A stretch of 64,000 bases of DNA from Erythrobacter sp. Its GTDB lineage: Bacteria; Pseudomonadota; Alphaproteobacteria; Sphingomonadales; Sphingomonadaceae. Every line of letters begins with the position of its first letter. The stretch's first letter is position 1. The position numbers and the translations under genes are program-made. The notes under the pieces are model-generated. The model had not been told where the DNA came from. It did not search any database and was given only the letters and a program-made list of their open reading frames with translations. Positions 17,802-27,043 of the stretch are shown here, piece by piece. Location: the NCBI GenBank assembly GCA_025698865.1, contig JAILWQ010000001.1, forward strand, positions 868,001-932,000. The letters run 5' to 3'.

Positions 17802-18935
17802 ATGAGCGAGAAAAAGCAGGCCGATAGCCTGGTGCCGGACAAGGAGAGCAAGCGCGCGTTTCGCGGCGCGCGGCACACCGCGTTGCGGCGCGCGGTCAAG
17901 ATCCCGGTCTGGGGCGATCTCGGCATCCGGCTGGGCGCGGCGCTGTTCCTGATTTCGATCGTCATCATGATCCACTGGTGGGATCGCGGCGGGCTGGTCG
18001 ACAATCTCGATGGCGAGGTGAGCTTCCTCGACGTCGTCTATTTCACCATGATATCGATCACCACCACCGGCTTCGGCGACATCGCGCCGATCAGCGACCG
18101 GGCGCGGCTGGTCGAGGCGGTGATCGTGACGCCGATCCGTTTCGCCGTCTTCTTCATCTTCGTGGGCACGGCCTACAATTTCATCATCAAGCGCAGCTGG
18201 GAGAAATGGCGCATGGCCCGCATCCAGGAGCAATTGTCCGATCACATCGTGGTGCTGGGCTACGGCATTTCGGGATCGGAATCGGTTGCCGAGCTGATCG
18301 AGCGCGGCACCGATCCGAGCTGTATCGTCGTGATCGACCCGAGCGAGGAACGCCTCGCCGCCGCCGAGGCGCTAGGCTGCAACATCATGGCGGGCGATGC
18401 CACGCGCGACGAGACGCTGATGGCAGTGCGCATCAGCGAAGCCTCGAACGTGCTTATCTCGGCCGGGCGCGACGACACGACCATCCTCATTACTCTGACC
18501 GCGCGCGCTCTCTCGCCCCATGTCCCGATCAGCGTGGTCGTGCGCGCGGACGACAACGAGCGGCTCGCGCGCCAGGCGGGGGCGACCAATGTCATCAACC
18601 CGGTGCGCTTCACCGGGCTGCTGCTCGCCGGCAGCGCCAAGGGCGCGCATATCGCCGAATATCTCGCTGACCTCGCCAGCGTTTCGGGCCGGGTCCAGCT
18701 GGTCGAGCGCGAGGTGACGCCGGAGGAATGCGGCAAGTCGATCCAGCAGCTCGCCACGGGCGGCCGGGGCCTGCGCGTCTATCGCAACGGCCAGGCACTG
18801 GGCTTCTGGGAATCGGAATGCGAGGCGCTGCTGCCCGGTGACGTGATCGTCGAGATCATCCCGACTGTCAGCGGCGAGGAGAAGGGCGACGGCCACATCG
18901 CCGACGACCAGCTTCGCGCCGGCGCGAAACTCTAG
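17802..18935 (+). CDS. potassium channel with cytoplasmic RCK/TrkA-N domain
   Basis: 377 residues from ATG 17802. Two transmembrane helices (about 40-60 and 105-128) flank a pore loop with selectivity filter TTTGFGD at 87-93, a common variant of TVGYGD. From about 148 (HIVVLGYGISGSE) a Rossmann-type RCK domain follows, then a TrkA-C-like part to the end. This is the MthK/Kch layout: a tetrameric K+ channel gated by ligands bound to the RCK ring. Short spacing to surE suggests cotranscription. Its TAG stop shares CTAG (18932-18935) with the stop of the convergent DUF1761 gene. Confidence 0.9.
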   Translation: MSEKKQADSLVPDKESKRAFRGARHTALRRAVKIPVWGDLGIRLGAALFLISIVIMIHWWDRGGLVDNLDGEVSFLDVVYFTMISITTTGFGDIAPISDRARLVEAVIVTPIRFAVFFIFVGTAYNFIIKRSWEKWRMARIQEQLSDHIVVLGYGISGSESVAELIERGTDPSCIVVIDPSEERLAAAEALGCNIMAGDATRDETLMAVRISEASNVLISAGRDDTTILITLTARALSPHVPISVVVRADDNERLARQAGATNVINPVRFTGLLLAGSAKGAHIAEYLADLASVSGRVQLVEREVTPEECGKSIQQLATGGRGLRVYRNGQALGFWESECEALLPGDVIVEIIPTVSGEEKGDGHIADDQLRAGAKL

Positions 18936-19333
18936 CGCAGAGCGACGAACACCGCGCCCATCGCCGCCATCGCCGTGACGAAGAAGCCGGCATCGATCGC
19001 GAACACCCGGCCCGGCACGTTCAGGTAGAGATAGCGGATGCCCACCGCCGGGACCATCAGCATCAGGCCATAACCGATCGCGATCATCATCATCGCCCGC
19101 GGGCTAGGGCTCGACATCGCATATTGATGCGCCAGCGTCATCGCGATCAGCAGGGCGAAGGCGAAGGTCAGCGCGAAGACCAGCCAGACCGGCTTGTCGC
19201 CCGTGAAGTCGCGGTGGCCGCGCCCCATGGCCCGCGTCCACGCACCGGCGAAGATCACGCCGTACCAACCCATGCCGACGACGAAAAAGGCGGCCGCGCC
19301 CAGCACGATCGCCAGCAGATCGATGTTACCCAT
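18932..19333 (-). CDS. DUF1761 family membrane protein
   Basis: 133 residues with four hydrophobic helices (about 6-26, 48-68, 79-98, 110-130). The opening [21 protein letters not shown], with its aromatic-rich first helix and GxxWY, is typical of DUF1761 proteins. Function is unknown for the family. ATG 19333 is chosen because the hydrophobic helix starts six residues later; the frame stays open for 60 codons upstream into rimO's leader but without similarity. It is divergent from rimO and convergent with the K+ channel. Confidence 0.8.
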   Translation of the reverse strand: MGNIDLLAIVLGAAAFFVVGMGWYGVIFAGAWTRAMGRGHRDFTGDKPVWLVFALTFAFALLIAMTLAHQYAMSSPSPRAMMMIAIGYGLMLMVPAVGIRYLYLNVPGRVFAIDAGFFVTAMAAMGAVFVALR

Positions 19334-19415
19334 GATTGTCGCGCGGTCCCTTTTCCGTGGTGCTGACGCCCCCGCTAGCGCAAACCGGCGCATCGGTGTA
19401 GAGGGCCGCGCCATC

Positions 19416-20810
19416 ATGACCACCACCGCCACCTCGATTCCCGACCAGAAGAAGGTCGGGATGGTCTCGCTCGGCTGCCCCAAGGCGCTCGTCGATTCCG
19501 AGCGTATCCTCACGCGCCTGCGGGCCGACGGCTATGCGATGAGTCCGGACTATGCAGGGGCGGACGTGGTGCTGGTCAACACCTGCGGCTTCCTCGACAG
19601 CGCCAAGGAGGAGAGCCTCCAGGCCATCGGCGAGGCGATCGCGGAGAACGGCCGCGTGATCGTGACCGGCTGCATGGGCGAGGAAGCCGACGCCATCCGC
19701 GCCGCGCATCCATCCGTCCTCGCGGTGACCGGCGCGCATCAGTACGAGGCGGTGGTCGAGGCGGTTCACACCCACGCCCCGCCCTCGCAGGGGCCGTATG
19801 TCGACCTGATCCCGCAGCATCCTTACGATGAGGCGGGCATCAAGCTGACCCCGCGCCATTACAGCTACCTCAAGATCTCCGAGGGCTGCAACCATTCCTG
19901 CGCCTTCTGCATCATCCCGCAGCTGCGTGGAAAGCTCGCCAGCCGCCGGATCGACGCCGTGCTGCGCGAGGCGGAGAAGCTCGTCGCCGCGGGTACGAAG
20001 GAGCTGCTGGTCATCAGCCAGGACACGTCGGCCTATGGTGTCGACACACGGCACGAAGCGCGCGAGTGGAAGGGCCATGACGTCCGCGCCCACATGACCG
20101 ACCTCGCCCGCGAGCTCGGCGGTCTGCACACCGGCGACGGCACGCCGCCCTGGGTGCGGCTGCACTATGTCTATCCCTACCCGCATGTCGATCAGGTCAT
20201 TCCGCTGATGGCCGAGGGGTTGCTGACGCCTTATCTCGACATTCCCTTCCAGCACGCCGCCCCTTCCGTGCTCAAACGCATGAAACGCCCCGCGAACGAG
20301 GCGAAAGTGCTCGAGCGGCTGCGCAACTGGCGCGAAATCTGCCCCGAGATCGCCATCCGGTCGAGCTTCGTGGTCGGCTTTCCCGGCGAGACGGAGGAGG
20401 ATTTCCGCTACCTGCTCGACTGGCTCGAGGAAGCGCAGCTCGACCGGGTCGGCGGCTTCCGTTTCGAGGAGGTCGAGGGCGCGGCGGCCAACGCCCTGCC
20501 CGATCCGGTGCCCGAGGCGGTGAAGGAAGAACGCTACGCCCGGCTGATGGAAGTGACCGAGCGCATCTCCGCCGCCAAGCTCGCCGGAAAGATCGGCCGG
20601 ACCATCCCCGTCATCGTGGACGAGGTCGGCGCGCCGGACGAGGATGGCGATATCGGCGCGACGGGCCGCAGCCAAGCCGACGCGCCGGAGATCGACGGGC
20701 AGGTTTTCCTGCGCGATGTCGGACCCGACCTCGGCCCCGGCGATATCGTCGAGGTCTCGATCGAGGATGCCGATGCGCACGATTTGTTCGGCGTGCCGGC
20801 AGCGCGCTGA
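19416..20810 (+). CDS. rimO: ribosomal protein S12 methylthiotransferase RimO
   Basis: 464 residues. The N-terminal UPF0004 domain has the three cluster cysteines Cys21 ([13 protein letters not shown]), Cys57 (NTCGF) and Cys86 (TGCMGE). The radical-SAM cysteines Cys158, Cys162 and Cys165 lie in [10 protein letters not shown], and a C-terminal TRAM domain follows. RimO adds a methylthio group to an aspartate of ribosomal protein S12. [13 protein letters not shown] distinguishes RimO from the tRNA enzyme MiaB. Start ATG 19416 chosen for position relative to the first domain; the frame is open upstream. A ~25-residue Asp/Glu-rich insertion sits in the TRAM region ([19 protein letters not shown]), longer than usual. 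Confidence 0.95.
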   Translation: MTTTATSIPDQKKVGMVSLGCPKALVDSERILTRLRADGYAMSPDYAGADVVLVNTCGFLDSAKEESLQAIGEAIAENGRVIVTGCMGEEADAIRAAHPSVLAVTGAHQYEAVVEAVHTHAPPSQGPYVDLIPQHPYDEAGIKLTPRHYSYLKISEGCNHSCAFCIIPQLRGKLASRRIDAVLREAEKLVAAGTKELLVISQDTSAYGVDTRHEAREWKGHDVRAHMTDLARELGGLHTGDGTPPWVRLHYVYPYPHVDQVIPLMAEGLLTPYLDIPFQHAAPSVLKRMKRPANEAKVLERLRNWREICPEIAIRSSFVVGFPGETEEDFRYLLDWLEEAQLDRVGGFRFEEVEGAAANALPDPVPEAVKEERYARLMEVTERISAAKLAGKIGRTIPVIVDEVGAPDEDGDIGATGRSQADAPEIDGQVFLRDVGPDLGPGDIVEVSIEDADAHDLFGVPAAR

Positions 20811-20862
20811 CCAAGGGAGCGCTCGCGGGAACGTTCAGGCTGGATCAGGCGTCGCCCCGGTA

Positions 20863-21963
20863 ATGCGCGCTGCCATGAAGCTCCTCCCCGCCCTTTTCCT
20901 CGCCCTGCTCGCCGCCTGCGACACCGGCGCCGCCCCGCTCCGCGAAAGCGAGCCGACCGTCCTCGGCGAAGCCGCCGTCGCGACCACCGGCCTCGATCCG
21001 CAATTGATGGAGCGCGCCGTCGCGCAGGCCACCAGCCTCGCCCCGCTCAACGCCATGGTGGTAATGCGCGATGGCGAGGTCCTGTACGAAAATACCTTCA
21101 ACGACGGTCCGCCGCTCTCGCGCGCGGTGAACATCAAGTCCGCGTCGAAATCGGTGATCTCCGCGCTCGTCGGCATCGCGATCGAGCGCGGCGTGCTCGA
21201 CGGCGTGGACCAGAAGGTCGCCGATGTTCTCGTCCCGGAAGCCGCCGCCAATTCCGATCCGCGGATCGACGATCTCACCATCGGCCATCTGCTCTCGATG
21301 CAGGCGGGGCTGGAGCGGACCTCGGGCGAGAATTACGGGGCCTGGGTCTCCAGCCGCAACTGGGTGCGCAATGCGCTTTCCCGCCCGTTCGTCGCCGATC
21401 CGGGCGGGCAGATGCTCTATTCGACCGGCAGCACGCATCTCCTCTCCGCCATCCTCACGCGCGCCTCTGGCCGCTCCACGCTCGAACTGGCGCGCGAATG
21501 GCTGGGCGAACCGCTCGGCATCGCCATCCCCTCCTGGCCCGCCGATCCGCAGGGCATCTATTTCGGCGGCAACGACATGCGCCTCACCCCGCGCGATCTC
21601 GCCCGGTTCGGCGAGCTGTACCGGCAGGGCGGAACGGTCGACGGGCAGCAGATCGTGCCCGCCGACTGGATCGAGGCGAGCTGGACCCCGCGCACACGCT
21701 CGCCTTGGAGCGGCGAGGCCTATGGCTACAACTGGTTCCTCGGCCGCGCGGGGGATTACGCGATGAATTACGGCTGGGGCTATGGCGGACAGATGATCTT
21801 CGTCGTCCCCGAACTCGACCTGACGGTTGCCATGACCTCCGACATCGACGTCGAGCGCGGCAGCAGCCATATCGGTGATCTGCGCCGCCTGATGACCGAG
21901 CACATCGTCCCCGCCGCCGTGGCGGGCGGCGCTTTCGAGCAGGCCAGTCTGGAAAGAGGATGA
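20863..21963 (+). CDS. serine hydrolase lipoprotein (beta-lactamase/PBP-like family)
   Basis: 366 residues. A lipoprotein signal with lipobox LLAAC places lipidated Cys19 at the mature N-terminus. The SxxK nucleophile motif is SASK at 93-96, within NIKSASKSVISALVG, as in class C beta-lactamase-related hydrolases. Later blocks (YSTGSTHLLSAIL, then TPRDLARFGELYRQGG) fit the same fold. Members hydrolyse esters, peptides or lactams; substrate here is unknown. Two in-frame ATGs compete (20863 and 20875); both keep the signal sequence. The stop overlaps the yjbQ start (ATGA at 21960), implying translational coupling. Confidence 0.85.
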   Translation: MRAAMKLLPALFLALLAACDTGAAPLRESEPTVLGEAAVATTGLDPQLMERAVAQATSLAPLNAMVVMRDGEVLYENTFNDGPPLSRAVNIKSASKSVISALVGIAIERGVLDGVDQKVADVLVPEAAANSDPRIDDLTIGHLLSMQAGLERTSGENYGAWVSSRNWVRNALSRPFVADPGGQMLYSTGSTHLLSAILTRASGRSTLELAREWLGEPLGIAIPSWPADPQGIYFGGNDMRLTPRDLARFGELYRQGGTVDGQQIVPADWIEASWTPRTRSPWSGEAYGYNWFLGRAGDYAMNYGWGYGGQMIFVVPELDLTVAMTSDIDVERGSSHIGDLRRLMTEHIVPAAVAGGAFEQASLERG

Positions 21964-22382
21964 CCATGCCGCACCACACGCACACAATCGATGTCGAGAC
22001 CTCCGGGCCGGGCATGATCGAGCTTACCCGTCGGGTGGGTGGCTGGGTCGAACGCAGCGGCATCCGCACCGGCCTGCTCACCGTGTTCTGCCGCCACACC
22101 TCGGCCAGCCTCGCGATCAACGAAAACGCGGCGCAGGCGGTGCAGCGCGACATCCTCACCTGGCTCGACCGGATGGCGCCGCAAGATGATCGCTACGGTC
22201 ACGACGACGAAGGGCCGGACGACATGCCCGCTCATCTGAAAGCGCTGCTCACCGGCGTCTCGCTCTCGGTGCCGGTTGCCGAGGGACGCATGATGCTTGG
22301 CACCTGGCAGGGCATTTTCCTGATCGAGCACCGCGCGAAGGCCCACCAGCGCCAGATCGCACTGCATATTTCGGGCGAATAG
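21960..22382 (+). CDS. YjbQ/UPF0047 family protein
   Basis: 140 residues, the normal size for UPF0047 (YjbQ) proteins. Conserved family blocks are visible: GLLTVFCRHTSASLAINEN, a central GPDDMPAHLKALLTG, and LGTWQGIFLIEHR near the end. The fold is a trimeric jelly-roll-like enzyme; some members show weak thiamine-phosphate synthase activity, hence a frequent annotation, but the physiological role is unsettled. The ATG at 21960 overlaps the upstream TGA and has AAAGAGG just before it; a second ATG two codons later is also possible. Confidence 0.9.
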   Translation: MTMPHHTHTIDVETSGPGMIELTRRVGGWVERSGIRTGLLTVFCRHTSASLAINENAAQAVQRDILTWLDRMAPQDDRYGHDDEGPDDMPAHLKALLTGVSLSVPVAEGRMMLGTWQGIFLIEHRAKAHQRQIALHISGE

Positions 22383-22436
22383 CCGAGCCCGGCGCTTTTC
22401 ACGGAAACCTTATGCGCGCCCGCCGTTCGCAACGGT

Positions 22437-23240
22437 GTGACCATCGCCATCCACACCCGCTTCGCCTTCACCCTCGACCGGCCGACCGACGTGCTGCTCC
22501 AGTTCGAGGCCGCCGACATTCCCGAGCAGGAAATTCTCTCGCGCGACACGCGGATGACCTCCGCCGAACATTGCGCCTGGGTTCCGGCGCAGGACGATAT
22601 CGGCGAACGCATCTGGATCCGCGCACAAGGAAAGTTCGAGGTCGATTACCGCGCCCGCGTCCGCCCGCAGCGCCAGCTGCCCGATCTTGCCGGACTGAAG
22701 CGGCTGCAACCCCACGACATGCCGGGCGAGGCGGTGCAGTATCTCTTTGACAGCCGTTACTGCCCGGCCGACAAGTTCCAGTCCTTCGTCGAGGCCGAGT
22801 TCGGCGGGACCGAGGGCGGCGCCCGGATCGTGGCGATCCGCGACTGGATCGCCAGGACCATCGACTATCGATCGGGCACGTCCGACGCGCGGACCGGGGC
22901 GCTCGACACCTTCGTCGAACGCGCAGGGATCTGCCGGGATTTCGCCCATGTCATGGTCACGCTTGCCCGGGCCAGCACGATCCCGGCGCGCTATGTGGCC
23001 TGCTACGCGCCCGGAGTGGAGCCGCCAGATTTCCACGCCGTCGCCGAGGTCTTCCTCGACGATCCGGAGACCGAGGGCGGCGGCACCTGGCAGATCGTCG
23101 ATGCGACCGGAATGGCGGAGCCTGCCGACACGGTGAAAATCGGCGTCGGCCGCGATGCCGCTGATGTCAGCTTCCTCACCAGCTTCGGGCCGAACAGCTT
23201 CGAAGGCTCGAGCGTGACAGTCACGCGCGAGGACGATTAA
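22437..23240 (+). CDS. transglutaminase-like cysteine peptidase family protein
   Basis: 267 residues beginning with GTG at 22437. The papain-like triad of the transglutaminase superfamily is visible: Cys166 (GICRDFAH), His200 (DFHAVAEVF) and Asp222 (VDATG). The N-terminal ~110 residues match the beta-rich domain that precedes the core in bacterial proteins of this type. Activity is probably proteolytic or amide-transfer; no signal peptide is seen, so it is likely cytoplasmic. It stands 54 bases after yjbQ and 84 bases before an L,D-transpeptidase gene. Its stop TAA forms part of a TTAACC-type direct repeat in the following gap. Confidence 0.85.
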   Translation: MTIAIHTRFAFTLDRPTDVLLQFEAADIPEQEILSRDTRMTSAEHCAWVPAQDDIGERIWIRAQGKFEVDYRARVRPQRQLPDLAGLKRLQPHDMPGEAVQYLFDSRYCPADKFQSFVEAEFGGTEGGARIVAIRDWIARTIDYRSGTSDARTGALDTFVERAGICRDFAHVMVTLARASTIPARYVACYAPGVEPPDFHAVAEVFLDDPETEGGGTWQIVDATGMAEPADTVKIGVGRDAADVSFLTSFGPNSFEGSSVTVTREDD

Positions 23241-23324
23241 CCTTCCGGCTTAACCCTCTCGGCCGAGCGATCCTGCTACGGGACGGCCCGCGCGTGCGGC
23301 TGGATCGGCGCGGCCGTTCGGGAT

Positions 23325-24005
23325 ATGAGGTCGGGCATGAACGCGATGGCGAAATGGATCGGCGGGGCCACTCTAGCAGTCGCGCTGGCGCTCGTCCTGC
23401 TGTTCCGCTCGGGCAGCGCGGGGACCGAAGCGGCCAATGCCGCCGCCGTGCCCGCCGCCGCTGAGGTCCCTTCATTCGGGGGCATCGAAGGTGCGATCGC
23501 AGCGAAGTTCGCAGCGCTGGCGACCCGGCCCGATCCCAATTTCACCATCAACTCCATCCTCCCGATCGAAGGGCCGATGAAATACGGCGAGTGGCACTGG
23601 GACATCTCGCGCGCGCCCGAGGACGGGACGCTCGTGATCACGGTCGATCTCGATGCGCGGGTGATCTCGGCCTTCAAGGGCGGGCACGAAATCGGCGCTG
23701 CGGTGGCGATGCTGGGGACGGACGAGCATCCGACGCCGCTCGGCAGCTTCCCCATCCTGACCAAGGAACGGCACAACGTCTCGGAGAAATACGGCAACGC
23801 GCCCATGCCCTGGACGCTGCGGCTGACCTGGGACGGGATCGCCATTCACGGCGGGAGCGAGGTGGAGAACGGCTATGCCAGCCATGGCTGCATCGCGGTG
23901 CCCGACGCGTTCGCCGACAAGCTGTTCGATGTAGCGCACAAGGGCGATGTGGTCATCATCACCGACGGCAAGCGCCTCGACCTCGGTGACACGATCGCGC
24001 GTTAA
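23325..24005 (+). CDS. L,D-transpeptidase (YkuD domain), membrane-anchored
   Basis: 226 residues. A hydrophobic helix at about 12-28 serves as an uncleaved anchor or signal. The YkuD catalytic block is visible: His175 (AIHGGS) and the nucleophile Cys189 in YASHGCIAVPD. Such enzymes cross-link peptidoglycan in the 3-3 mode or attach proteins to it, acting in the periplasm. The middle segment ALVITVDLDARVISAFKGGHE resembles the start of the YkuD fold. Possible start codons at 23325, 23337 and 23346 all precede the helix. Its TAA stop shares TTAA (24002-24005) with the convergent tilS stop. Confidence 0.88.
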   Translation: MRSGMNAMAKWIGGATLAVALALVLLFRSGSAGTEAANAAAVPAAAEVPSFGGIEGAIAAKFAALATRPDPNFTINSILPIEGPMKYGEWHWDISRAPEDGTLVITVDLDARVISAFKGGHEIGAAVAMLGTDEHPTPLGSFPILTKERHNVSEKYGNAPMPWTLRLTWDGIAIHGGSEVENGYASHGCIAVPDAFADKLFDVAHKGDVVIITDGKRLDLGDTIAR

Positions 24006-24916
24006 GAGGTCCTGCGGGGCGGTTCGGGCGTGCAGATATAGGCTTCTCCGCGCGTTTCGATCAGGACTCCGGCCAGGTTTCCCTTGGGCTGGCCTGTCTT
24101 GAGGTAGGCGAGCACCTCTCCGGGGCCGGCCGATCTCCCCAGAACGCCGATGGCGCGGGCGACGAGGCGCGCGGAGATGGGAAGCGGGTGCGTATTGGGC
24201 ACTGAAACGCGCCCATGTTCCGTTGCCGCGCCTTCCGCCCAGGCACGGTCGGCGAGCGATTGCAGCGCCTGGTCCGCCTCATCCAGATGCGCCGCCGAGC
24301 GCGCCAGCGCCAGCGGATCCAGCCAGTCGGCATCCGCCAGAGCGCGCCGGATCCGCACGCGCTCGAATGTCTCGTCGCGATTGCTCGGGTCTTCGGCGTA
24401 GGGAATGCCGAGGCGCTCCACTACGCCGCGCAGTTCCGCCTTGCGAAAACCTAGCAGCGGCCGGATCACCGGGAGCGCACATCCCTCGACCATGCCGGAC
24501 GAGCGAATACCCGCCAGCCCGGCCAGACCGCTGCCGCGGTTGAGGCGCATGAGGATGGTTTCGGCCTGATCGTCGGCGTGGTGGGCGGTGGCGATGGCGG
24601 TCAGCCCGCGCGCCTCTCCCCAACCGCCGAGCGCCGCGTATCGCGCCGCCCGAGCGCGGTCCTGAAGGTTGCCTTCGCCGACATCGACCGACAGGATTTC
24701 GCAAGGAATAGAGTGGCTTGCGCAATGGCGTGCGACCAGTGCGCATTCCCCGGCGGCTTCGGCCCGGAGCCCGTGATCGACCGTCGCCACCTCGATCCTG
24801 TCGCCCAGCGCGGCATGGGCCAGCGCCAGCATGGCCATGCTGTCCGCGCCCCCGGAGACGGCCAATCCGAGCCTTCCCTGGGCAAACAGCGGGGAAAGTG
24901 CGGCAGAAAACCGCAC
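24002..24916 (-). CDS. tilS: tRNA(Ile)-lysidine synthase TilS, short form
   Basis: 304 residues. The PP-loop ATP-binding motif SGGADS is at 21-26, with VDHGLR and TAHHADDQAET further on, all diagnostic of TilS. The enzyme converts cytidine 34 of the tRNA-Ile CAU anticodon to lysidine, allowing AUA decoding. It is shorter than the ~430-residue E. coli enzyme and lacks most of the C-terminal domain, as in several alphaproteobacteria. The start is GTG at 24916, 28 bases after the cpoB stop, so the two are probably cotranscribed; cpoB-tilS adjacency is common in this class. Confidence 0.93.
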   Translation of the reverse strand: MRFSAALSPLFAQGRLGLAVSGGADSMAMLALAHAALGDRIEVATVDHGLRAEAAGECALVARHCASHSIPCEILSVDVGEGNLQDRARAARYAALGGWGEARGLTAIATAHHADDQAETILMRLNRGSGLAGLAGIRSSGMVEGCALPVIRPLLGFRKAELRGVVERLGIPYAEDPSNRDETFERVRIRRALADADWLDPLALARSAAHLDEADQALQSLADRAWAEGAATEHGRVSVPNTHPLPISARLVARAIGVLGRSAGPGEVLAYLKTGQPKGNLAGVLIETRGEAYICTPEPPRRTS

Positions 24917-24944
24917 GACCAGAGTGTTTTCTAGTTCAATCCCG

Positions 24945-25898
24945 TCAATTGCAGTTCACCTTGGCGCGGTTCGCCGCATACTGGCTCTGCAACCGGCCGC
25001 TTGCCAGCGCCGGATAGGTCTCGGCGAATTCGGCGAGCGCGATGCAGGCGCGGTTGGTATCGTTCAGCGCGATCATCGCCTCACCCAGATAGAGCAGGCT
25101 GTCGCCGGCCCGCGCCGCGCTCTTGTCGGCCTGGTAATTGCGCAGGAACCACGGCGCCGCCTCGTTCGGCTTGCCGTCGTCGAGATAGGCCCGGCCCAGC
25201 AGATTGCGGCCGAAGGTCGCGCGCGAATGGTTGGGGTATTTCTCGACGAACATGGTCAGCTGCTGGATCGCCTCGGGAAAATAACCTGCATCCCACAGGC
25301 GGAAGCCGTAGGAATATTCGTCGTCGGCGGCATCGTCGGTCTGCGGCTTGGCGATCGCCCGCACCGCGGCGAGACGCTCCGCACTCGGGCCGCTGGCGGC
25401 CGCCGGAGTGGTGCTCGCCTGCGAGCCGCCCGTCGCCGCGGGGCGCGTCGCGGGCGTGGCCGAACCCGAGGCGGTGCCTGTGGGAACCCCGGTCCCGATG
25501 GACGGAGTCGCCGCCGCGCTTGCTTCCAGCGCTTCGACCCGCGTGGTCAGCTGCCGCGTCGCGAAGCTCGCCTCCTCGTACTGGCCGGTGAGCCGCTGGA
25601 GCTGCGCTTCGAGCGCATCGAGCCGGGCCAGGATGTCGGTGACGGCGGTGGTCGAGGGCAATGCGGCCGTCTGGTTGCCCTGTTGCGGCTGCGCCGTCAC
25701 CTCGGGCTCGAAATAGCGGCCATCCGCGCCCGGGAAGACCCGGCGCTGCAGTGCGCGCACCTCAGCCTCCAGCTTGCGGATGCGCGTTTCCGCGCCGCTA
25801 TCCTGCGCCGTGGCGGGGATCGCGGTCACGGTCAGCGCCGCGGCGATTGCGGCGAAACCGAAATTCTTGAGGGTCTTGCGGTGGGAACGACCGGTCAT
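24945..25898 (-). CDS. cpoB: Tol-Pal system coordinator CpoB (YbgF)
   Basis: 317 residues from ATG 25898, which follows CAGGAGCC. A signal peptide (about 12-32, ending ATAQ) directs export to the periplasm. Residues 33-140 contain a heptad-rich trimerisation coiled coil (IRKLEAEVRALQRRV, later LDALEAQLQRL), then an Ala/Thr/Pro linker, then TPR repeats from about 215 (YSYGFRLWDAGYFPEAIQQL onward). CpoB links Tol-Pal function to peptidoglycan synthesis during division. The usual neighbours tolB and pal are not on its upstream side here; instead a RodZ-like gene lies there. It is followed closely by tilS. Confidence 0.92.
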   Translation of the reverse strand: MTGRSHRKTLKNFGFAAIAAALTVTAIPATAQDSGAETRIRKLEAEVRALQRRVFPGADGRYFEPEVTAQPQQGNQTAALPSTTAVTDILARLDALEAQLQRLTGQYEEASFATRQLTTRVEALEASAAATPSIGTGVPTGTASGSATPATRPAATGGSQASTTPAAASGPSAERLAAVRAIAKPQTDDAADDEYSYGFRLWDAGYFPEAIQQLTMFVEKYPNHSRATFGRNLLGRAYLDDGKPNEAAPWFLRNYQADKSAARAGDSLLYLGEAMIALNDTNRACIALAEFAETYPALASGRLQSQYAANRAKVNCN

Positions 25899-26013
25899 CG
25901 CTGGGCTGGCTCCTGCTGGCGATTGTTGCGGGGAAAATTGCCGTAGGCACGCGCGCCTGTCGAGGGGATGAAGCAGATTATCCCATTCCGACTGCAAGCG
26001 CGGCGACGGGCGA

Positions 26014-26904
26014 TCAGGTCTCGTCGGTCGCCGCTCGCGCCGGTGCCTGCCCTGGTGACTGGGCCGGTACTCGAGAGGGCGTGGCCGCGGCGGGCGAAGC
26101 GGCTGCGGACGGCTGCGCATTGCCGCGCGCAAGCAGCGCCTCGGCGGTCACCGGCACGTCGCGCACGATCTCGTCCACCTCGGACAGCTTGGGCACGCTG
26201 CGCCCGCCGACCGTGATCGCCAAGGCATAGGGCCGTCCGGTCCAGACCTGCGGCCCGTCGGCGTCGGCGGGAACGGTGAAGCTGTCGCCCTCGGCCATCT
26301 GCGCTTCGAACAGCCGCTCTCCGCTGGCGTCGTAGAATCTGACCCAGGTGTCGTCCATTTCGCTGGTGAACACCACCGGGCCGGTGGGGGCCGGCGTCGG
26401 CCGCGCCTGCGGGGCGGTGGTGGCGGCGCCATTTTGCGCGACCTGCGTCCGCTCTTGCGTCAAGGGAGCCGGCCCCATGCCCGGCGCGAAATAGCTGCGG
26501 TAGAAAGAGAAGCCGCCGACCAGCAGCAGCACGACCGCCGCCGCCGACAGCCATGCGAGCCCGCGCGAGGGGACGCGAGCGGGATCGCCCGGCTCGAACT
26601 TGGCGGGCGAGGCATCGCGCACCGGATCGCCCGCGGCGAGTTCGGCACGGACCTGATCAAGCATTTCCTTCTCGTCGAGCTCCACCAGCCGTGCATAGGT
26701 CCGGGTGAACCCGATCGCATAGGTGCGCGAGGGCAGACGATGGAACTCGCCATTCTCGATCGAGGTCAGGTGGCGTTCGGGAATGCGCGTTTCGGCAGCG
26801 ACCTGCGAAAGCGACAGGCCCTTCGCCTCGCGCGCGGCGCGCAGCCTCTGGCCCGCCCCGCCCTGCGGCGCGGCCATTTCCTCGACGGTTGCGTTGTCTT
26901 CCAT
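26014..26904 (-). CDS. RodZ-like helix-turn-helix membrane protein (DUF4115)
   Basis: 296 residues. A Cro/CI-type helix-turn-helix occupies about 18-80 (LRAAREAKGLSLSQVAAETRIPERHL), followed by a single transmembrane helix at 115-135 and a periplasmic part with a DUF4115 domain (VVFTSEMDDTWVRFYDASG onward) and a Pro/Ala-rich tail. This is the RodZ topology: in E. coli the cytoplasmic HTH binds MreB filaments and helps control cell width. Role here inferred from architecture. It lies between ptsP (139 bases upstream) and cpoB (115 bases downstream) on the minus strand. Confidence 0.85.
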   Translation of the reverse strand: MEDNATVEEMAAPQGGAGQRLRAAREAKGLSLSQVAAETRIPERHLTSIENGEFHRLPSRTYAIGFTRTYARLVELDEKEMLDQVRAELAAGDPVRDASPAKFEPGDPARVPSRGLAWLSAAAVVLLLVGGFSFYRSYFAPGMGPAPLTQERTQVAQNGAATTAPQARPTPAPTGPVVFTSEMDDTWVRFYDASGERLFEAQMAEGDSFTVPADADGPQVWTGRPYALAITVGGRSVPKLSEVDEIVRDVPVTAEALLARGNAQPSAAASPAAATPSRVPAQSPGQAPARAATDET

Positions 26905-27043
26905 GCGATTCCCGAACTCGAACCTTTTCCCGACCCCTGACGATGCAGACCCCGCGACAATCGGGGATTGCCCCCGCTGTCAACCGGCCGGCCCGCGCGC
27001 CTCCCTCCCATAGCAGATGGGCCGGGCCGAACACACGATGAAA

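Noticed and set aside
23238-23256. Two TTAACC words after the transglutaminase-like gene as a CtrA box
   Set aside because: The words are nine bases apart instead of seven and the first one contains the stop codon of the upstream gene.
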